This document shows, one piece after another, positions 1-13,400 of a DNA stretch of 64,000 nt. The stretch lies in NCBI GenBank assembly GCA_024036415.1, contig JAMWET010006944.1, positions 42,707 through 106,706 of the forward strand, read 5' to 3'. Within the stretch, counting starts at the first letter, position 1. Each line of letters starts with the position of its first letter. The notes under the pieces were generated by a model, which had not been told where the DNA came from, searched no databases, and was given only the letters and a program-made list of their open reading frames with translations. The position numbers and the translations under genes were made by a program. Source of the DNA: Prochilodus magdalenae (taxonomy: Eukaryota; Chordata; Actinopteri; Characiformes; Prochilodontidae).

Positions 1-74
1 GTGTGATGCTCTGGCCTGTGTTCTGCTGGGGTAACTCTTCTGACTCCGGGCAGGACGTTAAAATGCCACCTACA

Positions 75-265
75 GGTCTGGTATAGCACTACAGCAGTGG
101 TGTCCCCCGACAGCAGTGACCTCTTTCTGTAGAATAATGCTTTCGGCCCCACTGCACACTTTGTCCAGGAATGATTTGAAGAACATGCTGAATAGTCCAA
201 TCGGGCATCTGTGGGATGTTCTGGAACAAGAAGCGTGGGTTGGAGTGGCTCCAGCTCACAATTTA
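75..265 (+). pseudogene. Tc1/mariner transposase fragment, left half
   Basis: Translation gives SPIGHLWDVLEQE, a decayed form of the SPDLNPIEHLWD block that carries the catalytic Glu of Tc1/mariner (IS630 superfamily) transposases. The preceding sequence resembles the segment following the DNA-PH motif of these enzymes. The fragment stops abruptly where a hAT-like element begins, and its continuation is recognisable at 1,011-1,090. It is a dead relic with no start codon and a degraded catalytic block. The family call rests on the motif; the exact subfamily was not identified. Confidence 0.6.
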
Positions 266-1010
266 CAGGGCTCTAGACTAACTTTTGCATTTGGTTGCAC
301 CAAATTTTCAACCGCATCACATTCAGCACCGCAATTTTACAACTTCACTTTTTCTTTTCCTTTCTTAATCGCTGTCCATATAAGCAATATTGACTTGTAA
401 ATTATTAACTAACCATGTGGTCCACATAAAACTCGTTATTTGAAGCTCAATTCTACAAGAAAAGTTGGACGGTGCATTTGTCGGGGCATGTAATATGTTT
501 GATAGATGCGTTGTGCTTTTTCAGCGTTTCAATTCGAAATGTATTAGAACCAGTCACAAACACACTACTGCCGGCCATGGCCATCCCACACTCTTTGCAG
601 TCGGTGCAGGCTCTGACTCGATCGTATGTGGCTCATTATCTGATGCCGTCTCCGGACCAGGGCTTGGCATAACCAACGCTCTGACACAGAGCCATCAGCC
701 TCCCAGGTTATCCTTTTCAAACGGACCAGGCCTGAGCCTGTGTTTACCTGACGGGCCTAGGCTACTCACCGCTCTGTCTGACTGCAGCACACGCACTTTC
801 AAACGTACACACGTGCAGGAATATCTGGACCACGGCCAGGGGGGGGTCCCGCCCTTCACCATCTTTGATTGGACCACGAAATGGGCCTAATGTGTGTCTG
901 TTTTTAACCACAGGGAGACTTTCAGAGTCGCGAAGGCTGGTCGCACTGGTGCAACCTCAGATTTTTTTAAGTCGCACCATTAAGAAATTAGGTCGCACTC
1001 TAGAGCCCTG
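266..1010. mobile_element. hAT-like non-autonomous element inserted in a Tc1 relic
   Basis: The left end begins CAGGGCTCTAGAC and the right end finishes with its near-perfect inverted complement (TCTAGAGCCCTG). Both ends are followed inward by short runs of GGTTGCACC/GGTCGCAC type. CAGGG-type termini and an internal region without a transposase frame fit a hAT MITE of about 745 bp. I could not find a matching 8-bp target duplication at the two borders, so either it has eroded or the ends are off by a few bases. The short open frames inside (for example around 465-890) resemble no protein I know. Confidence 0.55.
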
Positions 1011-1095
1011 CTTAATGGATCTGCTTCTGTTGCCTTGGTGCCAGAAACCACAGGGCACCTTGTAGATTCCGTGCCTTGACGTGCCGAAGCTGTTT
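1011..1095 (+). pseudogene. Tc1/mariner transposase fragment, right half
   Basis: The sequence reads LMDLLLLPWCQKPQGTL before a stop. This looks like the Tc1 C-terminal segment (LRDLL..WCQIPQDT) that normally follows the HLWD block by about 20 residues. It therefore continues the fragment at 75-265, interrupted by the hAT-like element. Confidence 0.5.
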
Positions 1096-1589
1096 CGCCT
1101 CTGAAGGAACTTTACTGCCTCGTTGTAATTTCCCTTGGTTCATCCGAGTGAAAAGGTGTTCATGCTCCTGGCTGCGTCTGCACTCATTGTCCCCTCCGTC
1201 CCCAGTATCTTATCCTAGAGAAGGAACTTTAGCCTCTGTGAAAAGTGGAGTTTGTGTGAACGGATCCTGTTTCACCCCCTGTTCAGCAGAATTCCCGTCC
1301 TGAACTATCAAAGAAGGGGCCTAAAGGTACAGTGCTCACCTCCAGACCCACCATTGCCGTATAGCACCTGATTCAAGGTTTGGTAACTGGCTGAGAATGT
1401 ACAGTTTGGGGTACCAGGTCGTCTGGTGTACGATACTCTGCCTGCCAGGAGAGTCAAAACCAGATCATTACAGCCGCACCTCATACTAGCTCAGAGATGT
1501 GACAGACATTAGACCCTTTGTGGGGGACAAGGTTCTTAGCACTGGGCCGGATTGAGACAGGAGCTCACACTAGGGCTGGATATTTAGTA

Positions 1590-1765
1590 GGAGTATTTGA
1601 AATAAGCTCACTAGACAAAAAAATGAGTCACCTCGAGTGTTTAAGGTGGCAGTATCTTAAGGTGGCGCTGCACAAAGATGGTCGGACTATAAATACCTTC
1701 TGTGTGAGTGACAGGAATTATAGATCACAGATTCATAGAATGACATTGAAACACTGTCTTCCTTT
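1590..1765 (+). mobile_element. Tc1-family relic, 5' end only
   Basis: The stretch 'gagtgtttaaggtg ... ggtggcgctgcacaaagatg ... ctataaatacc ... gtgagtgac' parallels the 5' parts of the copies at about 16,985 and 29,366. The homology ends before the helix-turn-helix coding part present in those copies. This is a truncated, strongly diverged member. Confidence 0.45.
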
Positions 1766-2096
1766 CGCTTCCCACAAAGCTGACGTTTTCTGCACGCTCA
1801 GCAGCTTCTTATCCGGTTTTTCCATTCCATCTTAAATGGCAACCAGATGCCTCACCATGCATAGCTGAACGGAAAGTTGAGTTGAGTTCAGTAAAAAGTC
1901 GAATGCTGGTCTGGGTTGTGTCTAATTGCGGTTTCCGTCCAGCCCTGTTCTTGGGTCAGTAAGACCAGAACATCCCCTTTCTCAGTCAGCTGTGGTTGTG
2001 ATGTCACAGCCTGTAGTTGGTTGGCTGCCCGCTGGCTGGCCTAACTCGTATACAGGCAGTCTACAAGCTGGTGCTAACGTTCCCTCATTTAAGACA

Positions 2097-2965
2097 CAGC
2101 TTTGATGAAATCAATCAATCAATCAATCAACATTTATTTTTATAGCGCTTTTTACAACAGATGTGTCACAAAGCAGCTTTACGAAGAATCTGGTGTTCGA
2201 GCCCCCAATGAGCAAGCCGAGGGCGACAGTGGCAAGGAGAACCTCCCTTAGTTAGGAAGGAAGAAACCTCAAGAGGAACCAAGACTCAAAGGGGGAACCC
2301 ATCCTCCTCGGGTCAACACCAGATACAAGACAGCACTAGAAAGGAGAGTATAATGTCTGATTAGTCTGTAATTATGTTGGTGGTTCCTAAGATGGGTCAG
2401 CAGGACGCAGGCCAAGCTTCCACAGTGAACCACAGCCAGGAGCTCCGTGGTGGTAAAGGCTCCCAGTGGCTCCCAGGCAGAGCAGATGTAGCAACAGCAT
2501 CAGGCCACACAGGATGGGCAGCAGTTCAGCTCAGACAGAGAGAACAGACAGACTGTTAGCTCTGACAGAAGACCTGAACACACTGTATGGTGTTAACAGA
2601 GTGCAGCAGTGACTCCGGCAGGCCTGGCTATTACAGCATAACTAAAAAGGGAGAGCCAGAAGGTCACACAGACATGAGGGCTCCCTGAGAAGTCACGCCC
2701 CTCTGCTCCACCGTCAACAAACCTGAGTGAACACGAAGAGCAGCGGGACGACAGCACCAACACTCCCAGCTTACCGAACACTCTCTGTCAGTGGACCCCT
2801 AGACCTGCACCTTTTATCTATCAGAAAGAAAAGACTAGTTACCAAAAGCTTGACTAAACAGGGAGGTTTTGAGCCTGGACTTAAAGACTGAGGCTGTGTC
2901 TGAGTCCAGAACACTGACAGGTAGGTTATTCCAGAGCTGGGGGGCCTGTAATGCCTGTAATAAAA
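2097..2965. repeat. Dispersed fish repeat starting with (AATC)n
   Basis: An (AATC)n run is followed by 'tttatttttatagcgctttt' and 'cacaaagcagcttta', then by 'aggagaacctccctta' and a long tail ending near 'ttattccagagctgggg'. I recognise this as a high-copy interspersed repeat frequent in fish introns and UTRs, but I cannot give its formal family. The open frame at 2,374-2,559 is part of the repeat and is not a gene. Confidence 0.5.
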
Positions 2966-3904
2966 GTGCGGCTGTTCCAGTTTGAATACTGCGGTCTTGA
3001 AATTGTCGTTTCCATATAAACCTGATTCATCTTTCAGCCCTGCTCCAGCCTTTACAGTTTGAGCGTAAGCGGCACTTGTCTATGGGTTGCAGATTGAACA
3101 TATTAGGAGGTGCATGTGCATAAACAGGGGCTCTTGTTTTATATTCCGTGCTTATGTTGAGGAATATTAAGCTTATTTCCATGTAGAGAATGACAAAACA
3201 TGTCACCGTTTACACACAGCTTTGTTCCAGTATCGTGCATTAGCCCTTCCTGCCTGTATCGAGGTGCCCTGAATTACAATACGCCACTGGTTGATTCATG
3301 TCTCAGTCTGTAAGACTGACAGTTGGGGTTTTCCATGAGCGCTGTGTTCCTCATTTCGGCCTCCATCACATGGTTTCTCTTTCATTTAGCAAATTTCATC
3401 CATTCCTGTCTCTCTTCCATCCCTCCTTCTCTCATTCCTTCCTCCTCTTTTTCTTCCATCCATCCCTCCTCACCTTTGGCTAGAGAGCGCGCCCTTTAGG
3501 CGAGGGCTCAGCAAGGACAAGGCACAGGTGGAGGTGACTAAGGGTAGGTGGCTGAGCTTCAGGGTCCTGTTCCAGTCTGAAGAGGAGCTAAGCCTCTGCT
3601 CTCCTCCACCCGGTCCACTGCCGCTCTGTCAGTCAGCAACGCCGGAATCATGAAATCTAGTTTTGTTTAAGCAGCTTTTGTTTTTATGGCCAGAATAATG
3701 AGGCTCTCCTTCAGTATAGATGTCAGCAGATCGGAGTGGCCGTTGGAAGAGAGGAAGGGCTTCATGTTTCTGATTGGGAAAGGTGCCCGGGACTCTGCAG
3801 GTGCTTGCTTTATGCTCCTGCTTTAGAGCTAATGCCTCCCGCTGCTGGTTTCATTCTGTTCCAGGCCGGCTCTCACTCTGCTGCTTCAGCACATGCCCTT
3901 CACT

Positions 3905-4901
3905 AGGAACCAGAAACAGCTCCCTGTGAGACACACAGTTCTTAGATTACTGGTTAAACCAACAACCGATGGCCTTCTGTTTCAGTGTCCTGATTACATA
4001 CAGCAACTTATAAACATGGAGGAGATTTATAGTAGTGCATATACACCCACTGCCCACTTCATCACCTCCTTGTATCTACACTCATTAACCATTTTATCAG
4101 CTACACTGATCATGTAGGAGCACTTCCTGTAGTTCTACTGCAGACTATAGTCCATCTGTTTACACTGTTACCTTGTTCCTCAATGGCCAAGACCCCCACA
4201 AGACCACCACAGATTAAGTAGACTTCTACCTCGCTGGTCCACCTTGTAGATGTGCAGTCAGAGACGATAGCTCATCTGCTGCTGCACAGTGCAGTGTTGG
4301 TCATCCTCTAGTCCTTCATCAGTGGTCACAGGACGCTGCCCACGGGACGCTGCCCACGGGACGCTGCCCACGGGACGCTGCCCACGGGACGCTGCCCACG
4401 GGACGCTGCCCACGGGACGTTGCCCACGGGACGCTGCCCACATGACGCTGCCCACATGACGCTGCCCACATGACGCTGCCCACATGACGCTGCCCACAGG
4501 ACGCTGCCCACAGGACGCTGCCCACAGGACGCTGCCCACAGGACGATGCCCACAGGACGATGCCCACAGGACGCTGCTGGCTGGAGGATGATTCTCAGTC
4601 CAGCAGTGACACTGAGGTGTTCAGCTGCACTGCTGTGTCTGATCCACTCACCCCAGCACCACACACACTAACACACCACCACCACGTCAGTGTTACTGCA
4701 GTGCTGAGAATGATCCACCACCCACATCATACCTGCTCTGTGGTGGTCCTGTGGGGGTCCTGACCATTGAAGAACAGGGTAATACAGTATACAGAGAAAC
4801 AGATGGACTACAGTCTGTACCTGTAGAACTACGCTGTGCTCCTATACGGCCATTGGAGCTGATAATAAGGTGTACCTAATGAAGTGGCCGGTGAGTGTGC
4901 A
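3905..4901. mobile_element. MITE copy A with unique left flank
   Basis: The right end (about 4,868-4,901) reads GTGTACCTAATGAAGTGGCC and continues GGTGAGTGTG. This is the inverted form of the 'CACTCACCGGCCACTT...GGTACACC' terminus seen at 5,396 and 31,080. The left end near 4,037 is a degenerate version. The centre holds a 14-bp minisatellite. The 130 bp left of the element (3,905-4,036) also matches sequence left of copy B (5,264-5,395), so A and B arose by duplication of the locus and not by two insertions. Confidence 0.6.
4328..4573. repeat. 14-bp minisatellite inside the MITE, about 17 units
   Basis: Tandem units of CACGGGACGCTGCC occur, then a block of CACATGACGCTGCC, then CACAGGACGCTGCC. 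The variants sit in three contiguous blocks and are not mixed, as expected from stepwise local amplification. Copy B carries only about five units. The three overlapping open frames here (WAASCGQRPVGSV type) are a by-product: 14 is not a multiple of 3, so three units repeat in every frame and none contains a stop on the - strand. Confidence 0.9.
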
Positions 4902-5263
4902 GAACGTGGACTTGTTTGGGCTATTTGCAGGTTCAGCTTAGTGGCCGTGGGTGTGGCTGAAAGCTTGCTCTGAGCTTAAAAGCAGTGAAGCACCGACACA
5001 GCACCGCAAATACTCACCATGGTTTGGCGTGTGCTGCTGAGTGCAGGATTTGCACTACTGGAAAGACCAATAATGCTTCCCCCATAACCAGCCTAGCCGT
5101 GCATGCTGACATTGATATGTCTGTCACACTTCGCAGCTCTGTAGATCAAAATCTAGTCTGTGTACTTTTTTTTTTTTTGTGCCCTTGTACTTTTTCCTTG
5201 TAGCAGATTTATGGGCCTGGCTCTTATATATATACACACCCTTCTCTGGGACCCATAAACATC

Positions 5264-5790
5264 TTCCTGTTTGACATACAAATCTTGGATTACTGCTTAA
5301 ATCAACAACCAATGTCTTTCTGTTTCAGTGTCCTGATTACAGCATTTCACTTACTTCATATAATCAAATTATGAACATATAGGAGATTTTAAATGAGGCA
5401 TATACACCCACTGCCACTTCATTAGGTACACCTCCTATCTACACTCATTGTTCATATCAGCTCCACTGACCATATAGGAGCAATTTGTAGTTCTACAGCT
5501 ACAGACTGTAGTCTGATTAGCTGTATACACTGTTATCCTGTTCTTCAATGGACAGGACCCCACAGGACCACCACAGTACACTTCTACCATCCACCTTGTA
5601 GATGTACAGTCAGAGACGATAGCTCATCTGCTGCTGCACAGGGCAGTGTTGGTCATCCTCTAGTCCTTCATCAGTGGTCACAGGACGCTGCCCACAGGAC
5701 GCTGCCCACAGGATGCTGACCACAGGACGCTGCCCACAGGACAGTTTTGGTTGGTGGAGGAGTGTCTGATCCACTCACATGAGGAATTTG
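5264..5790. mobile_element. MITE copy B, truncated duplicate of copy A
   Basis: It matches copy A from its left flank through the terminus (5,396-5,425, retaining a better ACTTCATTAGGTACACC end) and the 'agacgatagctcatctgctgctgcaca' segment to the 14-bp unit (about five copies, 5,677-5,745). It then breaks off near 5,780 without the right terminus. Confidence 0.6.
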
Positions 5791-6694
5791 GAATTGTCCT
5801 GTTCGACGTATCTCTTTTGCCAAAATTTTTGGCAAAATTTGACCAAACTGTCAGATCATTCTCGAAGCCGTTTTACACCTAACCCTCCGTTCCCACTATC
5901 AGGCTACAGAGCAACAAGCAACCAGTCATTTTATGTGGGGTATGTGACGTGTACCCGCGATTTAGTGACAAGCGGCACAGAGCAACAAGCGGCAAATGGA
6001 GTAGAAGTTTTCTCGACTTTGTGGAAGCAAAATATGACCCTGTAGGTGATATTATAAATAATTAGCTTCAATGAATTCTTCAGACCAGTCGTAGACATGG
6101 AGGTCCGAGGTCCCCCCAGCTTCATTTGGTTCCATTTCTCAGCAGTGTGGCCATAAACATGGAGAAGAAGCTCATAACCTTTCCCCAGTTCGTATGATGT
6201 GTCTCTGTACATATACATGAAGTGTGAAAGACAGTGGTGGGTGTTGTTGGCGTCTCTGGGAAGTTAAGTCACTCAATAGCTAGCTAGGTTAGCCAGCATG
6301 CTAACCGACCAGTTAGGCTAGCCACGAATGCAAGCAATTAAAGTCGTTTATCAGTAATAACATGTTCTTTAAAACTAGCTAGCCTTCCTGCACCTTGTAT
6401 GTGCTTAACCTGATGGATTCAGTTTACTGACCCGGTTAGATCCGCTCACACTTTCTGGAATGCATGAAGGCTCTGCTGATAGCAGATGCATTTCCGCTCA
6501 CAGAATTGTGTATTGATATGGAAATACGTTTTGTTTAGACAGGAGGTAAATTTGGTTAGGATCCGAATGTGGTTTGAGTTATCCGAGCGTAATCTGATCA
6601 CAGTGTGTCCTGGTGGTGCTTACGCCTGGCTTTTCAAGCAGTCAGTCAGGTGAAATACGAACTCGACCTGAACACTGAATTTGCATGCTAATGC

Positions 6695-6727
<33 letters not shown>

Positions 6728-7490
6728 GGATAGATAGATTAGGAAAATTCATGTATATAGGGAATATCTGCATTTTTGTTATTTAATGTTACAGCCCTAT
6801 GAAATGGCTTTACATGGCATCTGGGAAAAAGAAAAGATGCTTCAGTAAATCTTTCATTCTTTACCTCTCCTAAACACACAGAGAACCTTCTATCTCTTTA
6901 TATTCATCTGACTTGAAGGTGAAGGGCACTGGCCATGCTACTGAGAGTTCAGTAGGCTAATACAGAGTAAATACAGGCTCACTAGCCTATCCCTCTAGTC
7001 ATACACACTGTGGCCGGTGTGCTATCAGCAGAACCCTGTGCCCTGTGCAGCGCCGGCATATTGTTAAATTTAGCTCAGTGCTGGAGTAAATGACTCTCAG
7101 AGAAGAATCCCATTAGCAGAGGACTGCTTGCTCTGGAACTTGGTCTGAGGAACTCTCTGTCTGTTGTTATTTCTAGTTGGGGACCAAGCAGGTGGCGCAG
7201 AGAGGATTGTGCCAGCTGAAGGTTAGAGGTCAGGATGTGTTGTAGTAGAGGGAGTCTATTTCACTGGTGCCGACTCAGTTTTCCGTTTTTTTAAAGAGGC
7301 CCATATTGAACGAACTCATTCAGAGTGGTTTGGTGTGAATCCTCGGTTCTAGATACACTTATCAAGTCAGACTTCTTCACTGTGGTGGTGATGGGGAACT
7401 TATAGACCCCAAAGTTCTGATTTATTACTGTTCAACCATCATCAGTGTTACTTATTAACACTCATAAGAGACGTGTGGGTTCACTGCACT
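5791..7490. other. tmem65 intron or upstream sequence, no gene seen
   Basis: Apart from a (GATA)n tract at about 6,695-6,739 this is unique-looking AT-rich sequence. I searched by eye for the tmem65 exon that should precede 10,409 (FIYSLH...ESIAIAQ-like) and did not find it on the + strand between 1 and 10,400. Confidence 0.4.
6695..6739. repeat. (GATA)n microsatellite
   Basis: About ten tandem TAGA/GATA units with one GATG interruption. Confidence 0.95.
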
Positions 7491-7499
7491 GGTCGTTAG

Positions 7500-7850
7500 T
7501 GCACTCATCATCTCAGTATGGCGTCAGGCCGGCATCATGCAAGTGCAACGTGCCAGACGTCTCGGTATGGAGCTGTAGAGGTTCCTAATGGTGTCCTGTG
7601 ATGATCCCACCCATGCAGCTTGAATATCCTCACCCAGTTCCTGCAGATGGTGCGGTAGGGGTGGAGTGGCACCAGTCCTTCTGGATGTGTGGTGCTGACC
7701 GTGGAGCCTCCACACACAACTCCCAGACAATGGCCGCTGCCATTCTGAGTCACTCCATGACAGTCGGGCACGGCCCTATTCCATTCTTTGGCAACGTTAA
7801 TGCGGTGTTGTAGGCAGTCCTCGCCACAGTCTGCGTACATGTTGGGCGAT
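7500..7850 (-). pseudogene. Tc1-like transposase C-terminal relic
   Basis: On the - strand one frame reads SSQDTIRNLYSSIPRRLA followed by a short tail. This is the standard C-terminal block of Tc1-type transposases (Q.TIR.L..S.PRR). The upstream part (about 7,640-7,850) is in other frames and not clearly recognisable. There is no terminal inverted repeat at the borders, so it is a fragment. Confidence 0.55.
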
Positions 7851-10408
7851 CAGTCTCTTCTCCCTGACCACAGCGTGTCATGATGGTATCCGCTCAACCA
7901 GTGGGATGCCACCCCTTTTGATTTGCTCAACCCTCCAATTGCTCAACCTACTTTCAAACTCTTCTGAGGCATACCTCACTTACAAAGGATGCTACCAACA
8001 CAACGGCACGAGTCAGAATGGACAGCACAGGCAACAGGACTACCTTGTATAGGTCAGATACAGTGATGAGGCCCGTCCTTGATCAAGGCCCATGCGCGGC
8101 CGAGCGTGAAGCTTGGATCATTCGCATGTCTCATGATGTCAAGTCGACCCACCTTTCAACTTTCATTCCTGTCAGTTGATTCCTTCTGGGTGCAGCTGTT
8201 TTTTAGATGACTGCCTAAAAGAATTAGCTTTGCTGTATAGACCTGGCAGCTTCTGGTTCCTGTCACCCCCCCTCGAAAGAAGTTTCATTTAACCACTATG
8301 AATGTCTCCGCCACCGAAGTATGGGGAAATATCAGAAAATAGAGCCTGCACTTCCCCATACATGCACGCTGTCTAGTTAAGACTCAAGCTCATGTTGAAG
8401 TCACAAACACATTTTCATCCATCTTCCTATTCAGCCCACAGCAGCTTAGCTCCGCCCATTCATGCTGTAGTTATACATAGGCCTTCCAGTCTGGACTGCT
8501 GTATGGAATTAGGCACAGTACAGGGCAGCCAGTCAGAGCAGAGCTCCTTTACATATACATGTGCGGTAAGAAGCCAGGACTAAGAGAGGTTGGGAAATGG
8601 TTGGGTATTCTACCTGTCCAGTCATAGTGGTGTGGATGTCTTTCCAACAGTCCAGTCACGGCCATGGTTAGTGTGCCGCCAGTGTGACTCCTCACTCAGT
8701 AACCCTCTGGTCTAATCTGGGAGTTTGTTGGACTGTTGGGAAGTCAGACTGCAGGTCTGATCTATTAATAACCCTGTCGTCTTCACTCAGAGCTTCTGGG
8801 TGTGTTATATCCCGGTGCTGTAGCATTAAAACGGTCCTGGCTCTGCTAAGAGACGCTGACTGCCGTGTTGTGCCTAAAGGCTGGTTAATAGTCTAAGGTG
8901 TGGTGTGTTGTTGGCAGCAGGATGGTGCAGTTTGAAATTAGAAAGGTGGTGTAACGGACACAAATGGGTCACTTCGGTTAATCAGGAGATTAGAGAGTGG
9001 TTGGGCCAAACCAGCTTTCATGCTTGTGAAGATCTGTGAATGCCAGTTACTGGATCATATGTTAAATTTGAGGCCTTTCTGACCTCATACCCCATACCTT
9101 TTTATTGATCAGTGGTTCCAAGCTCCTCCTCTATCCCAATCCCCATGGTACCCATCAATTAAATAAGAAAATACTATTAATAATAAAATAAATAAATTCT
9201 TAAATAAACGAAGCGCAACAAAACAGACCAGTACATGAATAGAACACCACCAGCTGAGATAACACGGTAATGGAGATTTACACAGTAGGTTACCAATCTG
9301 CGTTCTCCAGATTGTTCCATCTCCCATCCAGCACTGTGGATCCTAGCTGTTGTAAGGTCCATGTTAACAAACATCTACAAAGATGAGGGTCTATTTTTGC
9401 CAGTCGAGAGAATGTAGCTTCAGCTTATTTCTGTACAGTAGAGGCCAAATGTTTACACACCCTACATTCACTCCACACATTGTGTGTTAACATACATTTA
9501 GCATGACAGACACTCCGCCCACACACAGATGTCAGAATTCTGCCACCTGCATTCTGATTGGCCGTCCACACTTTGACGTAAACGCACTTCCGTGTGAATC
9601 TTGCTCGGGTCCCATGTGAATGTTGGGGCACCGTAGCCTCAACCACAAACGGTCCACTCACCGAAATCATCAGTGTTTCCCAGAAGACTGTTCGTGTTGT
9701 GACTCCGATATTGCCTCCTCCTATACGCCGTTCCAAGTAACAGGCTTGTTAATTGGCCGTTTTGCATGACGGGCAGATTTAGTTTCCTGCAGTTGCCGTT
9801 ACTGGGCCACATTATGTGACACCAGCGCACAAAGTTCCTGAAAGAGATGAGGTGAAACTCCCCCCACAACCTTTAGGTTTCCAAAGCGAAGGAGTGGTCC
9901 GCCCACTGTTCACTGAACTCCACCACTTCATAGAAACATGGGGAAATGAAAGAAATCGAATATAACAAATTAATACTCATTTATTTGCATCGTTTTCAAA
10001 TAATATAGATTTATTTGCATGGTTTTTAAGATGCCGTTTGTGTTTTCTAGCAGCCAGTGAAATATCATGTCCTAAAAGAGCTGCAGTACTAATACCACCC
10101 TAACTCTTAGTCTGGGTTATCTAGACCTGAACCTGTATCTTGGGCTGTGTTGCTTGTAAGCTTGTTGGAAAGTTGGGTGGTCTTAAGCGGATGTCGGTCC
10201 ACCCTGTGGCCGAGCCTCAAGAGGAAGCTGTGCTTTGTTTCTATTGTAAACAGGTGGGGTCAAAGGTCAGAACGTCCAGAGTGCTGACCTGGAGCCCTAT
10301 TGTGTTGTGTCAGATGTGAAAGACGTTTGAAGATCACATTCGGACTGTGAAGTTGGTATGCATGTGGCAGGATGCAGCTCACACACTCTTTATCTTTTCC
10401 CCCACCAG
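7851..10408. other. Non-coding stretch before the first visible tmem65 exon
   Basis: I see no exon, RNA gene or complete element here. Short open frames at 8,392-8,896 and 9,109-9,869 have no recognisable domain. The 3' end (10,381-10,408) is the pyrimidine tract and CCACCAG acceptor of the tmem65 exon. Confidence 0.4.
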
Positions 10409-10453
10409 AAAAACTGGAGGCATTGCCGCCGAACGCCAGCCAGCTGAGATACG
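10409..10453 (+). CDS. tmem65: tmem65 exon (EKLEALPP..QLRYV)
   Basis: 45 nt between CCACCAG and GTGAGAT. It encodes the linker (E)KLEALPPNASQLRY and ends one base into the Val codon. Both borders keep frame with the next exon. Confidence 0.92.
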
Positions 10454-13400
10454 GTGAGATGTGATCATGTTTCAGTCAGTCCTCTGTCGACACAAACACA
10501 AAACCAGACTAATTATAATAAATTATAATAAATACAATAATGCAGTTAATCAACTGAGAACTATAGAAAATACCTCAAAACCTCAAGACAAGATCCAGCA
10601 ACATCCAGGTATCACCGCATCGGCTCAGGAACACTTTCACAAACCGCTGTCAGTGGAGATTGTTCATTGCTGCATTCACAACTGCACCTTAACCCATAAG
10701 AGCCCACAGTGACGTGTGTCACAAGCCTTTTAAAACTCTGTAAAGTTCTTTATACAGCTTTACCCTTCACCTCAACACATAGAGTCCCTGAGTGACCTAT
10801 ACCCAACATCCTGGATGCAGTCACATGACAGTTGGTGAACATATGACCCCATTTAGAAAATGGCGATGTGCTTGGTTAGTGCAGTTAGAGACAAACCCAG
10901 CTCATTTTAAAGTCTTGAGTTTGTACCTGTAAGGTTTCATTTACCCATATCTATATTACATATACCCATATTATATATCACATATACCCCTATTCTATAA
11001 TACATATACCCATATTCTATATCACATATACCCATATTCTATATTGCATACCCATATTCTATATTACATATACCCATATTCTATATTACACATACCCATA
11101 TTCTATATTACACATACCCATATTCTATATTACATATACCCATATTCTATATTACACATACCCATATTCTATATTACACATACCCATATTCTATACTACA
11201 CATACCCACATTCTATATCACATATACCCATATTCTATATTACACATACCCATATTCTATATTACATATACCCATATTCTATATTACACATACCCATATT
11301 CTATATTACATATACCCATATTCTATATTACACATACCCATATTCTATATTACACATACCCATATTCTATACTACACATACCCACATTCTATATCACATA
11401 TACCCATATTCTATATTACACATACCCACATTCTATACTACACATACCCACATTCTATATTACACATACCCATATTCTATACTACACATACCCACATTCT
11501 ATATCACATATACCCATATTCTATATTACACATACCCATATTCTATATTACATATACCCATATTCTATACTACACATACCCACATTCTATATTGCACATA
11601 CCCATATTCTATACTACACATACCCACATTCTATATCACATATACCCATATTCTATATTACACATACCCATATTCTATATTACATATACCCATATTCTAT
11701 ATTACATATACCCATATTCTATATTACACATACCCATATTCTATACTACACATACCCACATTCTATATCACATATACCCATATTCTATATTACACATACC
11801 CACATTCTATATTACACATACCCATATTCTATACTACACATACCCATATTCTATATTACACATACCCATATTCTATACTACACATACCCACATTCTATAT
11901 CACATATACCCATATTCTATTTTGCATACCCATATTCTATATTACATATACCCATTTTCTATAATGCATACACATATTCTATATTACACATACCCATATT
12001 CTATATTACACATACCCATATTCTATATTACATATACCCATATTCTATACTACACATACCCATATTCTATATTACACATACCCATATTCTATATTACACA
12101 TACCCACATTCTATATTACACATACCCATATTCTATACTACACATACCCACATTCTATATCACATATACCCATATTCTATATTACACATACCCATATTCT
12201 ATATTACATATACCCATATTCTATATTACACATACCCACATTCTATATCACACATACCCATATTCTATTACACATACCCACATTCTATATCACATATACC
12301 CATATTCTATATTACACATACCCACATTCTATATCACATATACCCATATTCTATATTACACATACCCACATTCTATATCACATATACCCATATTCTATTA
12401 CACATACCCACATTCTATATCACATATACCCAAATTCTATATTGCATACCCATATTCTATATTACATATACCCATATTCTATAATGCATACACATATTCT
12501 ATATTACACATACCCATATTCTATATTACACATACCCATATTCTATATTACATATACCCATATTCTATACTACACATACCCATATTCTATATTACACATA
12601 CCCATATTCTATATTACACATACCCACATTCTATATTACACATACCCATATTCTATACTACACATACCCACATTCTATATTACACATACCCACATTCTAT
12701 ATTACACATACCCACATTCTATACTACACATACCCATATTCTATATTACACATACCCATATTCTATATTACACATACCCATATTCTATACTACACATACC
12801 CACATTCTATACTACACATACCCACATTCTATATCACATATACCCATATTCTATATCACATATACCCATATTCTATATTACATATACCCATATTCTATAA
12901 TGCATACACATATTCTATATTACACATACCCATATTCTATATTACACATACCCATATTCTATATTACATATACCCATATTCTATACTACACATACCCATA
13001 TTCTATATTACATATACCCATATTCTATATCACATATACCCATGGTCTATATTACATATACCCATATTCTATACTACACATACCCACATTCTATACTACA
13101 CATACCCACATTCTATATTACATATACCCATATTCTATACTACACATACCCACATTCTATATTACACATACCCATATTCTATACTACACATACCCACATT
13201 CTATATCACATATACCCATATTCTATATTGCATACCCATATCTATATTACATATACCCATATTCTATAATGCATACACATATTCTATATTACACATACCC
13301 ATATTCTATATTACACATACCCATATTCTATATTACATATACCCATATTCTATACTACACATACCCATATTCTATATTACATATACCCATATTCTATATC

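Noticed and set aside
4258..4664. Three overlapping open frames of 82-112 codons
   Set aside because: They arise from the 14-bp minisatellite, which has no stops on the - strand.
1..10400. 5' exons of tmem65
   Set aside because: No + strand match to the expected FIYSLH...SIAIAQ segment with a donor was found; they probably lie upstream of the window.
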